From a virus: DNA of 49,423 nucleotides. The notes beneath the pieces were generated by a model. That model was given only the letters and a program-made list of their open reading frames with translations. It did no database searches and was not told the origin of the DNA. The stretch lies in the IMG/VR virus record IMGVR_UViG_3300009104_000031, positions 1 to 49,423 of that record; one strand, 5' to 3'. Shown piece after piece: positions 24,504-32,434 of the stretch (positions within the stretch are counted from its first letter, which is position 1; each line of letters starts with the position of its first letter). Both the position numbers and the translations under genes were made by a program.

Positions 24504-25193
24504 TTAAGCAGTTATCTGTATTTTTGGGAACAGATTATCCGTACAGAATAATTTAACATCTGGTTCTGGTAATCCTAGCGATAACATTACTCTAGGAGTA
24601 TGTGGATTTTGTTGTTGGTGCTCACAATAATAGTTTTGAGCCTCTATAACATCTTCCTCTTTTGACCTTCCAGCGTATTTTCCTATTTTTTCCAAGTATT
24701 GTACTAGATTATATGTAGCTAGACCACATACTTTATTCAATTCTTTTTCAGTATTAATGTTACCAGCTGCTATCATACCTTTACTGAATATCTTTTTAGC
24801 CCAATCTGGCAATTCTCTAGGTTTAGTTGGTCTATACCATTCTGTTTCGTTAACAAACCACTCCGTTAATTCGTGGTCTTTCTTTAATAGTGGACTGAAA
24901 TCGTGGAAAGCACCTGTGATTTTATTCTTACCAGCAATAACATCAAAACCATAAATTGGTCCGTCATTATTAAGATTTGGAAATAGACAAATATGGGCCA
25001 TCCAAAGGCCCTTTTGTTTTCTTGCGTCCACTATATCAACGTGGGCTCTTCTACACTCTTTAGTTTTCCAAGTCCTATTAGTCCAAGTATCATTATTAAA
25101 TCTCTCCATACCTGGTTCCGAATATTCGGTACCATACATATTCAAGATTTTTACTATCTCATCTGTAGTTTTTATTAATTTCTCCCAAATCAT
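24504..25193 (-). CDS. pcyX: ferredoxin-dependent bilin reductase, PcyX-like
   Basis: The 229-aa protein has the FDBR core: GLWMAHICLFPN then GPIYGFDVIAG and GAFHDFSPL. His67 and Asp84 have exactly the 17-residue spacing of the PcyA catalytic pair His88/Asp105. The PcyA Glu76 position appears to be occupied by Asp53 or is lost, which suits a reductase other than a true PcyA. Phage PcyX enzymes reduce biliverdin in four electrons to phycoerythrobilin, using ferredoxin. The start overlaps the heme oxygenase stop (ATGA), so the two act in order: heme to biliverdin to bilin. PcyX is favoured over PcyA/PebS because the host does not look cyanobacterial. Confidence 0.85.
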   Translation of the reverse strand: MIWEKLIKTTDEIVKILNMYGTEYSEPGMERFNNDTWTNRTWKTKECRRAHVDIVDARKQKGLWMAHICLFPNLNNDGPIYGFDVIAGKNKITGAFHDFSPLLKKDHELTEWFVNETEWYRPTKPRELPDWAKKIFSKGMIAAGNINTEKELNKVCGLATYNLVQYLEKIGKYAGRSKEEDVIEAQNYYCEHQQQNPHTPRVMLSLGLPEPDVKLFCTDNLFPKIQITA

Positions 25194-25762
25194 TCCATCA
25201 ACTCTCTAAATAATTGTGTTGCGTAATCAAAACATAATAGCGCTTCATTTACTATATTCATTTGATAAGCATTGTAATAATTATTTATCTGTTCACGAAT
25301 CACTCTTTTACATTCATTTGGATTTTTAAACTTAAACATCATACCAGGTCCAGGTACCTTTTTTCTAAGCATTTGACCACCAGATAAATCACCTAAATGT
25401 CTAACATAAATGTGAGCCATTAGTTTTTCGGGGTCATCTTTAATCTTCTCCATATGCTCTATATACCTTATTGTAGATGGACAAGTATATGGTTTTTCTT
25501 CTCTTTTCCATAATGATTTAAAATCTCTATCAATCCATTCCGCTCTTTCAATACCAGGCATCCATTTAAACAAGCCATTCGCCCTAGCATTTACCTCTAA
25601 AGGCGAATAACATTGTAAATTATTATAAAGAAAAGTAGCGTATAAATCTGGATCGATTTTACCTGACAACATTTCTTTTACAAAGGCTTGACGTTCAGCG
25701 TCTCTATGATGTTTCATAGTTGCTTCTACCAAGCCTTTGACCGTTTTATTTACTTCAACCAC
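25190..25762 (-). CDS. ho1: heme oxygenase (HO-1 type)
   Basis: The 190-aa protein has the heme-oxygenase N-terminal helix with proximal His in HRDAE (H19) and the distal GDLSGGQ glycine motif (124-130), preceded by HIYVRHL. It opens heme to biliverdin, iron and CO with reduced ferredoxin. Biliverdin is the substrate of the bilin reductase encoded immediately downstream. The start overlaps the 3' end of the DUF454 gene by 13 bases, so translation is likely coupled. Confidence 0.95.
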   Translation of the reverse strand: MVEVNKTVKGLVEATMKHHRDAERQAFVKEMLSGKIDPDLYATFLYNNLQCYSPLEVNARANGLFKWMPGIERAEWIDRDFKSLWKREEKPYTCPSTIRYIEHMEKIKDDPEKLMAHIYVRHLGDLSGGQMLRKKVPGPGMMFKFKNPNECKRVIREQINNYYNAYQMNIVNEALLCFDYATQLFRELME

Positions 25763-26181
25763 GCTACTCTTTTCCCTTCATTAATTCTTTGGTCGTGAAT
25801 TTCTTTAGTTGCTGGATATCTCCAAGCCCAAATTGCCACTAACGCCATACTACCACCACTCCATAAAATTGCATTAAGATTATGTGTGCTGTGCCATAGA
25901 ACAGCAACCGTACTTGCCATTACTATGACCATTGACCATTTAGCATAATTTGGAAAAACTCTATACTTCATCCAACCAGTTAAGAAAGGACCAAAGTATT
26001 TGTGATTGTATAACCACTTATGCATTTTTTCTGAACTCTTAGCAAAACAATAAGCCGCAAATACTAAAAAAATACTAAATGGAATCCCTGGAGTAACCAC
26101 ACCTATGTACGCCATACCTAAACTCAACATACCAAGAGTGTACCACATCCATTTTGGAAATCTACTCTTTTTTAATTCCAT
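25750..26181 (-). CDS. DUF454 (YbaN-like) inner membrane protein
   Basis: From the ATG at 26181 (143 aa); GGAGG stands 9 bases upstream, so this start is preferred to a longer one at 26220. The family pattern is clear: GVVTPGIPFSIFLVFAAYCFAKSS, then KWLYNHKYFGPFLTGW and an IVMASTVAVLW helix. About four hydrophobic segments. The function of DUF454 is unknown. Its placement next to heme oxygenase in a bilin cassette suggests a role connected to heme, iron or the product, but this is inference. Confidence 0.8.
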   Translation of the reverse strand: MELKKSRFPKWMWYTLGMLSLGMAYIGVVTPGIPFSIFLVFAAYCFAKSSEKMHKWLYNHKYFGPFLTGWMKYRVFPNYAKWSMVIVMASTVAVLWHSTHNLNAILWSGGSMALVAIWAWRYPATKEIHDQRINEGKRVAWLK

Positions 26182-27197
26182 AACATTACCCCTCCTATCA
26201 GGATAACCATTGAACACCAAGTTATTAATGTAGTTAAGTAATATTTTAATGGTGTCTTAAAATAACCTTTACCTATCGCCAAGCATTTGTGCATTGGTGA
26301 TAATATATAACCACAAAAATCAACAGCAAAAAACCAAGGTAAGTAAGCAAGTCCATAGACACTTACTAACAATACGGTTATGGCTGCGAACCGTGAGGAA
26401 CTTCCTAATATGAAAGAACCTATAAAACTCATTAAACTAATTAACCAAAATCCTGTAGGTGATGTTATATCTAATCCTGAATTATATAATGTTTCGTGTA
26501 TGAGAGGAGAATAAGCTGTAGCGTAATTTGCCATTACAATAATACCAGCAATAAAACCTAAAAGTTTCCAATCTATATAACTTAATATTTTCTTATAATC
26601 AAAAGTACCTGTTACCGACATATAATATAATGTTAGTAATCCAAATACCCATAAGAAATGGATACCTGCCATAACACCAGCAATACCTAATACATAAGGC
26701 ACCACATATCTGGTTATTCTGCTTATCTTAATTTCTTTTTTAATTCCGTCTAATTCTATTCCATCTTCTTTTACAAAGAAAATTAAATAACCTAAAATAA
26801 AAGCAACCGAAACTGCAAGTAAAGGCCAAATAATTCCAAACCAAGCACCATAAGTTAAACCAAAAGCTGCCATAGGTAATATGACCGTCTTCTCTAATGG
26901 TGACCAAAAATAATAATGATGTGTACTTAAATAATCTATAACACCTAGTTTATGCCGTTCTTTTCCTCTAGGCGCCATACTATCTAATAGGCCTGCTGTT
27001 AAGGTGACTCGTCCTTTAATAGGTAAACAACCTGTTAAAGCACTTACTGAAGCTATTAATGCTTTTTTGGATTTTAATATTTTATGAAAATATCCATAAA
27101 AGTCTCCAAATAATTTATGTTCTTTTACTATACCAGCAATTATCATTATAAACGCCAATAAGAAAAGATAAACTTGTCCTTGTATAATTAAATTCAT
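26172..27197 (-). CDS. multi-span permease, DUF401-like
   Basis: The 341-aa integral membrane protein has roughly nine or ten hydrophobic segments. Segments SALTGCLPIKGRVTLTAG, then YYFWSPLEKTVILPM and a C-terminal SPMHKCLAIGKGYFKTPL resemble DUF401 proteins (pattern P-x-x-G early, SPMHxCL late), a poorly known transporter-like group. The start overlaps the stop of the oxygenase upstream and the end overlaps DUF454. The substrate is unknown; one might guess an organic acid, or the product of the neighbouring enzymes. Confidence 0.6.
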   Translation of the reverse strand: MNLIIQGQVYLFLLAFIMIIAGIVKEHKLFGDFYGYFHKILKSKKALIASVSALTGCLPIKGRVTLTAGLLDSMAPRGKERHKLGVIDYLSTHHYYFWSPLEKTVILPMAAFGLTYGAWFGIIWPLLAVSVAFILGYLIFFVKEDGIELDGIKKEIKISRITRYVVPYVLGIAGVMAGIHFLWVFGLLTLYYMSVTGTFDYKKILSYIDWKLLGFIAGIIVMANYATAYSPLIHETLYNSGLDITSPTGFWLISLMSFIGSFILGSSSRFAAITVLLVSVYGLAYLPWFFAVDFCGYILSPMHKCLAIGKGYFKTPLKYYLTTLITWCSMVILIGGVMLWN

Positions 27198-27805
27198 ATG
27201 ACCAACTTTGTTAAATCTGCTTCGGTTCCAATGTCTCCTTTAAAAAATGTATTAAAAGACATTGATACCCTAGGTGTATCAATTTCTGTTGTAGAAACTT
27301 CGTGTAATAATGTAGATGGAAATAAAATCAATCTACCTATTTCAAACTTAATAGCAACCTTTTGAGAATTGTAAGTATTACCTTCTTTGAATGCTGTTAA
27401 GTTTCCAAATACGGTATTAGTATCTCTATAAAATATTGTAGGTTGTCCTTCACCTTGATTGGAAGTACCGTGTACATATAATATAGCACTAATCAAACTA
27501 TTTGGATGGTAATGTGTATGATGTTTGGTAAATTTTCTGTTTATATTAAACCAAGATTGTGTAATATATACTTGGCACTTGTCATCTACACCTAACTCAT
27601 TACAAAATCTGTATAAATGTTTTTTACACCATATTTTTAATTTGGAAAATTGATGTTTGTTTAACATCTTCTTATTAGTAGTTGTGAAATTACCACCGTT
27701 ATTGGGGTGCATATCAATATCATCTAATACTTTTCTTTCCTCTACCGAAAAATCATATAAATCATCTGACTTATATATTGGTGTTGCAAATACATTTTCA
27801 ATCAT
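27194..27805 (-). CDS. 2OG-Fe(II) oxygenase, TIGR02466-like
   Basis: The 203-aa protein has TQSWFNINRKFTKHHTHYHPNS (82-103), characteristic of TIGR02466-type putative oxygenases, with the proximal iron ligands in HTHYH (96-100), H168 as distal ligand and R179 for 2-oxoglutarate. The start overlaps the stop of the 205-aa gene and the end overlaps the DUF401 permease. It is part of the eight-gene accessory operon; the substrate is unknown. Confidence 0.8.
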   Translation of the reverse strand: MIENVFATPIYKSDDLYDFSVEERKVLDDIDMHPNNGGNFTTTNKKMLNKHQFSKLKIWCKKHLYRFCNELGVDDKCQVYITQSWFNINRKFTKHHTHYHPNSLISAILYVHGTSNQGEGQPTIFYRDTNTVFGNLTAFKEGNTYNSQKVAIKFEIGRLILFPSTLLHEVSTTEIDTPRVSMSFNTFFKGDIGTEADLTKLVI

Positions 27806-28422
27806 TATTTTTCCTCATCTTGACAAATCATTTCATAACTCTTTTCAGTAAGAGGTACAAGTTGACCTAATGGTGTTCCCGATTTAACGGTATGTTCACC
27901 TTCTAATATATGCCAATCTAATTGTATATTTATCTCTTTGCTTAACGTAGGGTCCAGGATTCCCATAACATTTGAAAACTCAAAGTGGTCTGGATATGTT
28001 ATAGGCAAAAATATAAATTTTAAACCTTTTGGTGCTACAACGTTCCAAGGTGTATGTATCTTAATAATACTCTTTAATGTATTTGGACTCCTTGGTATTA
28101 AACTCATAATATCATTTGTATGTGTATCTATTAAATTTCTAGGACCTATTGTCTCTTTGTTTACTTCCCATTTAAAACCAGGATTATCAGGCATTGTTTT
28201 AATTGTAAAATCAAACCAAGCACGGACAATGTAACCAGTTTTCATTAACTCAAACATTCCTGGACATCTATATGGATGGTCAAAATCTGTAAATAACTCT
28301 TTTACTCTTAAATAATCTTCCTTTGCTTTTTTAGTCCATTCTCTTCCTATTTCTTTTGCCTCTACTATAGGCATTAAATTAGATAGACCTTTTAATTTAG
28401 ATACAAACTTAATTCTTTCCAT
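27805..28422 (-). CDS. hypothetical protein, accessory cassette
   Basis: About 205 aa from the ATG at 28422 (an in-frame GTG lies at 28431). It has a mixed fold: CPGMFELMKTGYIVRAWFDF, then IIKIHTPWNVVAPKGLKFIF and a C-terminal EINIQLDWHILEGEHTVKSGTPLGQLVPL. The last part looks like a beta-sandwich with a DUF6065-like flavour (low confidence). It overlaps the halogenase end and the oxygenase start, so it belongs to the same translation-coupled unit. Possibly a companion or cupin-like protein for the halogenase; no active site can be assigned. Confidence 0.7.
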   Translation of the reverse strand: MERIKFVSKLKGLSNLMPIVEAKEIGREWTKKAKEDYLRVKELFTDFDHPYRCPGMFELMKTGYIVRAWFDFTIKTMPDNPGFKWEVNKETIGPRNLIDTHTNDIMSLIPRSPNTLKSIIKIHTPWNVVAPKGLKFIFLPITYPDHFEFSNVMGILDPTLSKEINIQLDWHILEGEHTVKSGTPLGQLVPLTEKSYEMICQDEEK

Positions 28423-29902
28423 ATGATTCACTTAAATATTCATAATGATTTTTAAAAAATAATTTTGCTTGTTCTACTCTATTATATTGATTAGCAATAA
28501 AATATTTGGCATACTTCTCTATTTCATCTGGTAATTTTTTAGAATTAAAACCTCCACCTGCGTGTAGCATTGAAAACCATTGTGTTAAGTTAAACATTGA
28601 GGAACTTCTATAGAAAAAAGCAGTCTTATTAATTTGAATATCATTTATTAATTGTTGAGAAGGTTGTGGTAATTGTCTTTTAGATTGATTTCTAATTTCT
28701 TGCCAAAACGGTGTATCATCTTTTGTACTATAATAATAATGAGAAAATATAAATGCAAGTATCTCATCATTAATTTCATTAAAGTAACCATTAATCATTT
28801 CTTTTGATTGCCAATTATTGTTATTTAATAACTCTACAACTGCTCTAACAATACTAGTAGTCCAAGTAAGATTATTTGCTTCTAAAGGTTCTATAAAACC
28901 TGCAGCTAAACCTACAGCACATACATTTTTTAAAGCTATATGTTTATGTGTACCTGCTTTAATATCAATATGTAATGCTGTAGATTTATCTTCACCAATG
29001 CTGTCTCTCAATTCTTTTTCTGCCTGCTCTGGTGTTATATGTTTACTAGAATAACAATAACCGTTTCCTATTCTTTCATAGGTTGGTATTTGCCATCTCC
29101 AACCAGCGTTCATTGTAATTGCTTTTGTATATGGGTGGCATTCTTCTTTAGGATTTGTATATGATTTTGGCATTGCAACTGCCTTATCACATAATAAAAT
29201 ATCTTTATATGGTATATGTGGTTCTTTTAACGCACCTTCTAAAAGCATACTTTTAAAACCAGAACAATCAATATATAAATCTGCTTTATAAAAATTACCT
29301 TCCTCATCTATTAGTGCTTTTATTCCATTCTCATCTACTTTGTAATCTGTTATTTTTGTTTCAACTAATTTAAATCTATTTGTTGTACTTCTATAATTTA
29401 CACAATGTTTAGCTAATACATCAACTATTTTTAAAGCATTGAAATGTACAGCACCATAACTTCGGTCTGCAATATTAAAATTAGTATCTAACCCATACCA
29501 TTTTGGACTTATATTCTTTTTTGCCATTTGATAAGAAGGTTGAAATCTTGTCCACTCTTCATTACTTTTGGAACCAAAATAATCTGTAATAAGTAAGTGT
29601 TGACTAACTAAAGAATTTTCTGGTGGTTCATTATCAACAAAGTATTTGTTTTTAGTCCAACCATCTAACTCAACACCATATTTAAAAGTAGCATCCGTTG
29701 CCGACATCCAATCAACTGGATGTAATCCACAATCATATAAAAATTGTGCTGTTGCTGGTTGTGTGCCTTCTCCAACTCCGATAGGACCTTGGCGTTTATC
29801 TTCTATTAAAGTAATATTAGTATCTGGCATTAAATTTTTCAACATATAGGCAGCCGTCAGCCAGCCACTCGAACCACCTCCAAGAATTATTATATTTTTC
29901 AT
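28409..29902 (-). CDS. flavin-dependent tryptophan-halogenase-like enzyme
   Basis: About 497 aa from the ATG at 29902, which shares one base with the preceding TAA. The FAD-binding GGGSSGW (8-14) is followed by GVGEGTQPAT (42-51), and Lys74 in DATFKYG corresponds to the catalytic lysine that forms the chloramine in PrnA-type halogenases. GWRWQIP (267-273) is the family WxWxIP motif, and IEPLEANNLTW matches the substrate-side PLE motif. The enzyme uses FADH2, O2 and halide to chlorinate or brominate an aromatic substrate. The frame extends upstream to 29965, but the overlap makes that start unlikely. The substrate is unknown; a free or peptide-bound Trp, or a bilin, are possible. Confidence 0.9.
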   Translation of the reverse strand: MKNIIILGGGSSGWLTAAYMLKNLMPDTNITLIEDKRQGPIGVGEGTQPATAQFLYDCGLHPVDWMSATDATFKYGVELDGWTKNKYFVDNEPPENSLVSQHLLITDYFGSKSNEEWTRFQPSYQMAKKNISPKWYGLDTNFNIADRSYGAVHFNALKIVDVLAKHCVNYRSTTNRFKLVETKITDYKVDENGIKALIDEEGNFYKADLYIDCSGFKSMLLEGALKEPHIPYKDILLCDKAVAMPKSYTNPKEECHPYTKAITMNAGWRWQIPTYERIGNGYCYSSKHITPEQAEKELRDSIGEDKSTALHIDIKAGTHKHIALKNVCAVGLAAGFIEPLEANNLTWTTSIVRAVVELLNNNNWQSKEMINGYFNEINDEILAFIFSHYYYSTKDDTPFWQEIRNQSKRQLPQPSQQLINDIQINKTAFFYRSSSMFNLTQWFSMLHAGGGFNSKKLPDEIEKYAKYFIANQYNRVEQAKLFFKNHYEYLSESYGKN

Positions 29903-31599
29903 TATTGACCTATCCCAAACATTTTCCGATTTTTTTCTAATACAAAGATACCTAACCCATTCCAATAATCAGTTGAATCTTCTATTTTTCCAGTTATCTC
30001 TTCTTTATATAAAACTTTATATCCCATTTTCTTAATACTTTCTAGTGTTGGCACTCTAACATTATCCCAATTCCAATCATCTACTATAAAAACAAATTGG
30101 TTATCCATTGCCGAATCCCATTTAGGTAATATATCATTATGAATACTATGGTCACCATCATAAAATAATATATTAGATTTCCAAGGTAATTGTTTTAAAT
30201 CAAACCCTAGAAAATCTCCTTGATAAATTTTAACCTCACTTTTACCAATATACTTTCTTAAATTCTTTACAAATATTTCCCTATCGTTTCCAACCTCTGC
30301 TTTTATATTCACTTCTGGCCTAGCAGGTGCTGTGTTCTTACCTTGCCAATTATCTACTGCAATTGCATAAATGGTATTATTATATAGTGCCGAACTAAAG
30401 ATAGCTCCTTGAAAAACACCTAACTCCAAATATCTTGCTTCAGGCAATTCGCATAATTTGTTAACAAAATGTTTAACTTTTTCAGCTGTAAGACCTGGTA
30501 ATGCTTTTACATCATTATTAATCTTTGATATTTTTGCTTTAGAGCTTGACAATGCTTTCTTAACGGCGTCTGCTAAATTGACTTTTGTATTCGCTTCCAC
30601 TATTCTATCACATACATTACAATCCCAACAATTAAACTTACAATTTCGTATTGTTTCTCTCCAAACATTAATTCTTTTACCTGGAAATTTATTATCTTTT
30701 ACATACTCCTCAAACTCTTCAAAGAGTATTGGATTATTTTGTTCGTACCTTTCAATGATACGCATTGTTTCAAATAGTCTAGGAACATTTTCCCTACCGT
30801 GCATTTTAACAACATCAATGTAAGTAAGTAATCTATCCCATTCTGCCTTCCAAGGTGGAAAGTTTGCAACTCTCCACATATATGCTGGGTCATTTTCTTC
30901 CCACATAGGGCAAGAGAAATAACTTATTTCTTGTCCAAAATAAGTAGGGTCGGTCATTCGTGACCGTGTATTATTATATAAAAAATGTTCGTCTTGTACA
31001 GGACAATTACCCCAACAACCTTCGTTGGCAAGTAAACTATACTTAACATCTACATTAAATTTCTTTTTACAATATACTCTTACATCTTGCATCCTTTTTA
31101 ATGTATCTTCGTCTCTCATTAAATCTCTATCAAAGTTTATGTAATGAAAGCCTGCCTCTACTGCCTTAACAACCTCGTTAGGTCGTTGTACATTTCTTAA
31201 AATGGTATTCTTAACTAATACATCTGGATATGCTTTTTGAAATTTACCTGTTAACATCCATAGAGTATGGGGTATGGTAACTATTTTAACTCCTTTGTCA
31301 TAGAGTTTCTTGTAATTTTTGATGAGTAAATCAAGGTTCCCCATTGTAGGGGGAACTTCGATATTATTAAATGTAGCGGATAAAGGGATACCTGTTTCTT
31401 TAGGTATTATAAGGGCATTATCTAATAGTAAATCAAATTGTGAATCTTTATAAACATCACCCATTGCGTCCTGTGAGAACGGTGGAATCCTAGATGTAAA
31501 ATATACATCATAGATTAAATGTTTATGCTTTTTTAGGAAATTTAAGAAGTAATCAAATTGATCGGGACTTAATTTCGGATTTAATGGTACACTAAACAT
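29902..31599 (-). CDS. U32-peptidase-like Fe-S protein fused to a class I methyltransferase domain
   Basis: The 565-aa protein has two parts. Residues 1-335 resemble U32 peptidase/UbiU-type proteins: ANEGCWGNCP (191-200) with Cys195 and Cys199, Cys230, and a NCKFNCWDCNVC cluster (319-330) that could bind iron-sulfur. Residues about 385-555 form a SAM-dependent methyltransferase: YLELGVFQGAI glycine loop (390-400), acidic AVDNW and an FYDGDHS motif (479-485). It is the first gene of the eight-gene cassette, after a terminator and a weak promoter. UbiU/V relatives carry out O2-independent hydroxylation, and the fusion may modify a carboxylate or peptide. The function is not known. Confidence 0.75.
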   Translation of the reverse strand: MFSVPLNPKLSPDQFDYFLNFLKKHKHLIYDVYFTSRIPPFSQDAMGDVYKDSQFDLLLDNALIIPKETGIPLSATFNNIEVPPTMGNLDLLIKNYKKLYDKGVKIVTIPHTLWMLTGKFQKAYPDVLVKNTILRNVQRPNEVVKAVEAGFHYINFDRDLMRDEDTLKRMQDVRVYCKKKFNVDVKYSLLANEGCWGNCPVQDEHFLYNNTRSRMTDPTYFGQEISYFSCPMWEENDPAYMWRVANFPPWKAEWDRLLTYIDVVKMHGRENVPRLFETMRIIERYEQNNPILFEEFEEYVKDNKFPGKRINVWRETIRNCKFNCWDCNVCDRIVEANTKVNLADAVKKALSSSKAKISKINNDVKALPGLTAEKVKHFVNKLCELPEARYLELGVFQGAIFSSALYNNTIYAIAVDNWQGKNTAPARPEVNIKAEVGNDREIFVKNLRKYIGKSEVKIYQGDFLGFDLKQLPWKSNILFYDGDHSIHNDILPKWDSAMDNQFVFIVDDWNWDNVRVPTLESIKKMGYKVLYKEEITGKIEDSTDYWNGLGIFVLEKNRKMFGIGQ

Positions 31600-31608
31600 A
31601 ATAAACTC

Positions 31609-31637
31609 ATAGTAAAAACTCCCTTTCGGGCAAACAA
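31609..31637 (-). promoter_or_regulatory. weak sigma70-like promoter before the accessory cassette
   Basis: TTGTTT (31632-31637), 17 bp, and TACTAT (31609-31614), with nine bases to the ATG at 31599. The -35 box is poor and the spacer holds the hairpin described at 31613-31640. It would again give a leader of about three bases. Confidence 0.3.
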
Positions 31638-31640
31638 AAA
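31613..31640 (-). terminator. rho-independent terminator after the 261-aa structural gene
   Basis: On the minus strand, CCC-GAAA-GGG (31621-31630) preceded by TTTTTTGTTTG and followed by AGTTTTT. The stem is short but has a GAAA tetraloop and T-tract. It lies between the fibre/structural genes and the accessory operon. Confidence 0.5.
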
Positions 31641-31645
31641 ATTAA

Positions 31646-32431
31646 TTAGAAATTAACTTTAGTAGTAGCAGGAGATGAAGCAACACCTTCAGCAACTCTT
31701 TGCTCTTCTCTTAATGAAACGCCTAATTCTGTATGTCTAAATGTATGTAATTGTTGAATTGTAGTACAAGCGTCCACAGAATCTTCTAATTTTTGTTGTT
31801 TCGCCAATTCAGTAGCGCAAGCAAGATTAAATGCAGCTACTTTAGTATCAATTTTACCAACAAGAGCAGCAACCGTAATACCTCTTTCAGTTGCAATCTT
31901 TGTTAATACTGGAATATCAGCAGCGTCAATACTATTGTTTGCATTCCAAGCAGCAGCTTCGGACTTTTGTGCTTCCCAAGTTGCTTTCTCTAATGCTGAA
32001 GCAGTAGAACCTACTAAAATTCTCCATCTTTGATTAAATCTATCTTTAATCATTTTTTTGAATATAACTTTTTGAATAGCAACACTAACTGATTTTGCGT
32101 CAGCGTCTAATGTTACCACCGTTTTAGCAGCTTCACCTGAATCCACTAATTGTGGAAAAGCGTCTGCTACATTGGTACCTGATCTAATTGAAATTGTTTC
32201 TGATTGTAAAGTTGCACCATCATATGTCATTTTAGGGTCTGCATAGATGATACCTCTTGCTGTTGTTGTATCAACTACTTCACCGTCCATATGGTCCAAC
32301 ATTACTCTAATGTCTTGTTGTTCGTCTTCTATTACGCTGATTGTATAACCACAATACTCACCGAATGGAGCGCACCAACCTGGTCTTGATTCTAATGAAG
32401 AAGTCCTATGTAGTACATATTGCTTTGCCAT
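31646..32431 (-). CDS. putative virion structural protein, DUF4376-like C-terminal part
   Basis: The 261-aa protein has a polar beta-rich first half (MAKQYVLHRTSSLESRPG, then GWCAPFGEYCGYTISVIED) and a helical C-terminal half around residues 135-245 with a RFNQRW...LRVGST-type segment and LxxKIDTKVAAFNLA helices. The C-terminal half has a DUF4376-like profile found in tail or fibre-associated proteins. A possible late promoter at 32512-32519 lies inside the upstream gene. The role is inferred from position in the fibre block. Confidence 0.6.
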   Translation of the reverse strand: MAKQYVLHRTSSLESRPGWCAPFGEYCGYTISVIEDEQQDIRVMLDHMDGEVVDTTTARGIIYADPKMTYDGATLQSETISIRSGTNVADAFPQLVDSGEAAKTVVTLDADAKSVSVAIQKVIFKKMIKDRFNQRWRILVGSTASALEKATWEAQKSEAAAWNANNSIDAADIPVLTKIATERGITVAALVGKIDTKVAAFNLACATELAKQQKLEDSVDACTTIQQLHTFRHTELGVSLREEQRVAEGVASSPATTKVNF

Positions 32432-32434
32432 AAA

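Noticed and set aside
28409-29965. Longer halogenase start at 29965
   Set aside because: Would overlap the preceding gene by 64 bases and add 21 residues before the GxGxxG motif; the ATG at 29902 overlaps the upstream stop as TAATG.
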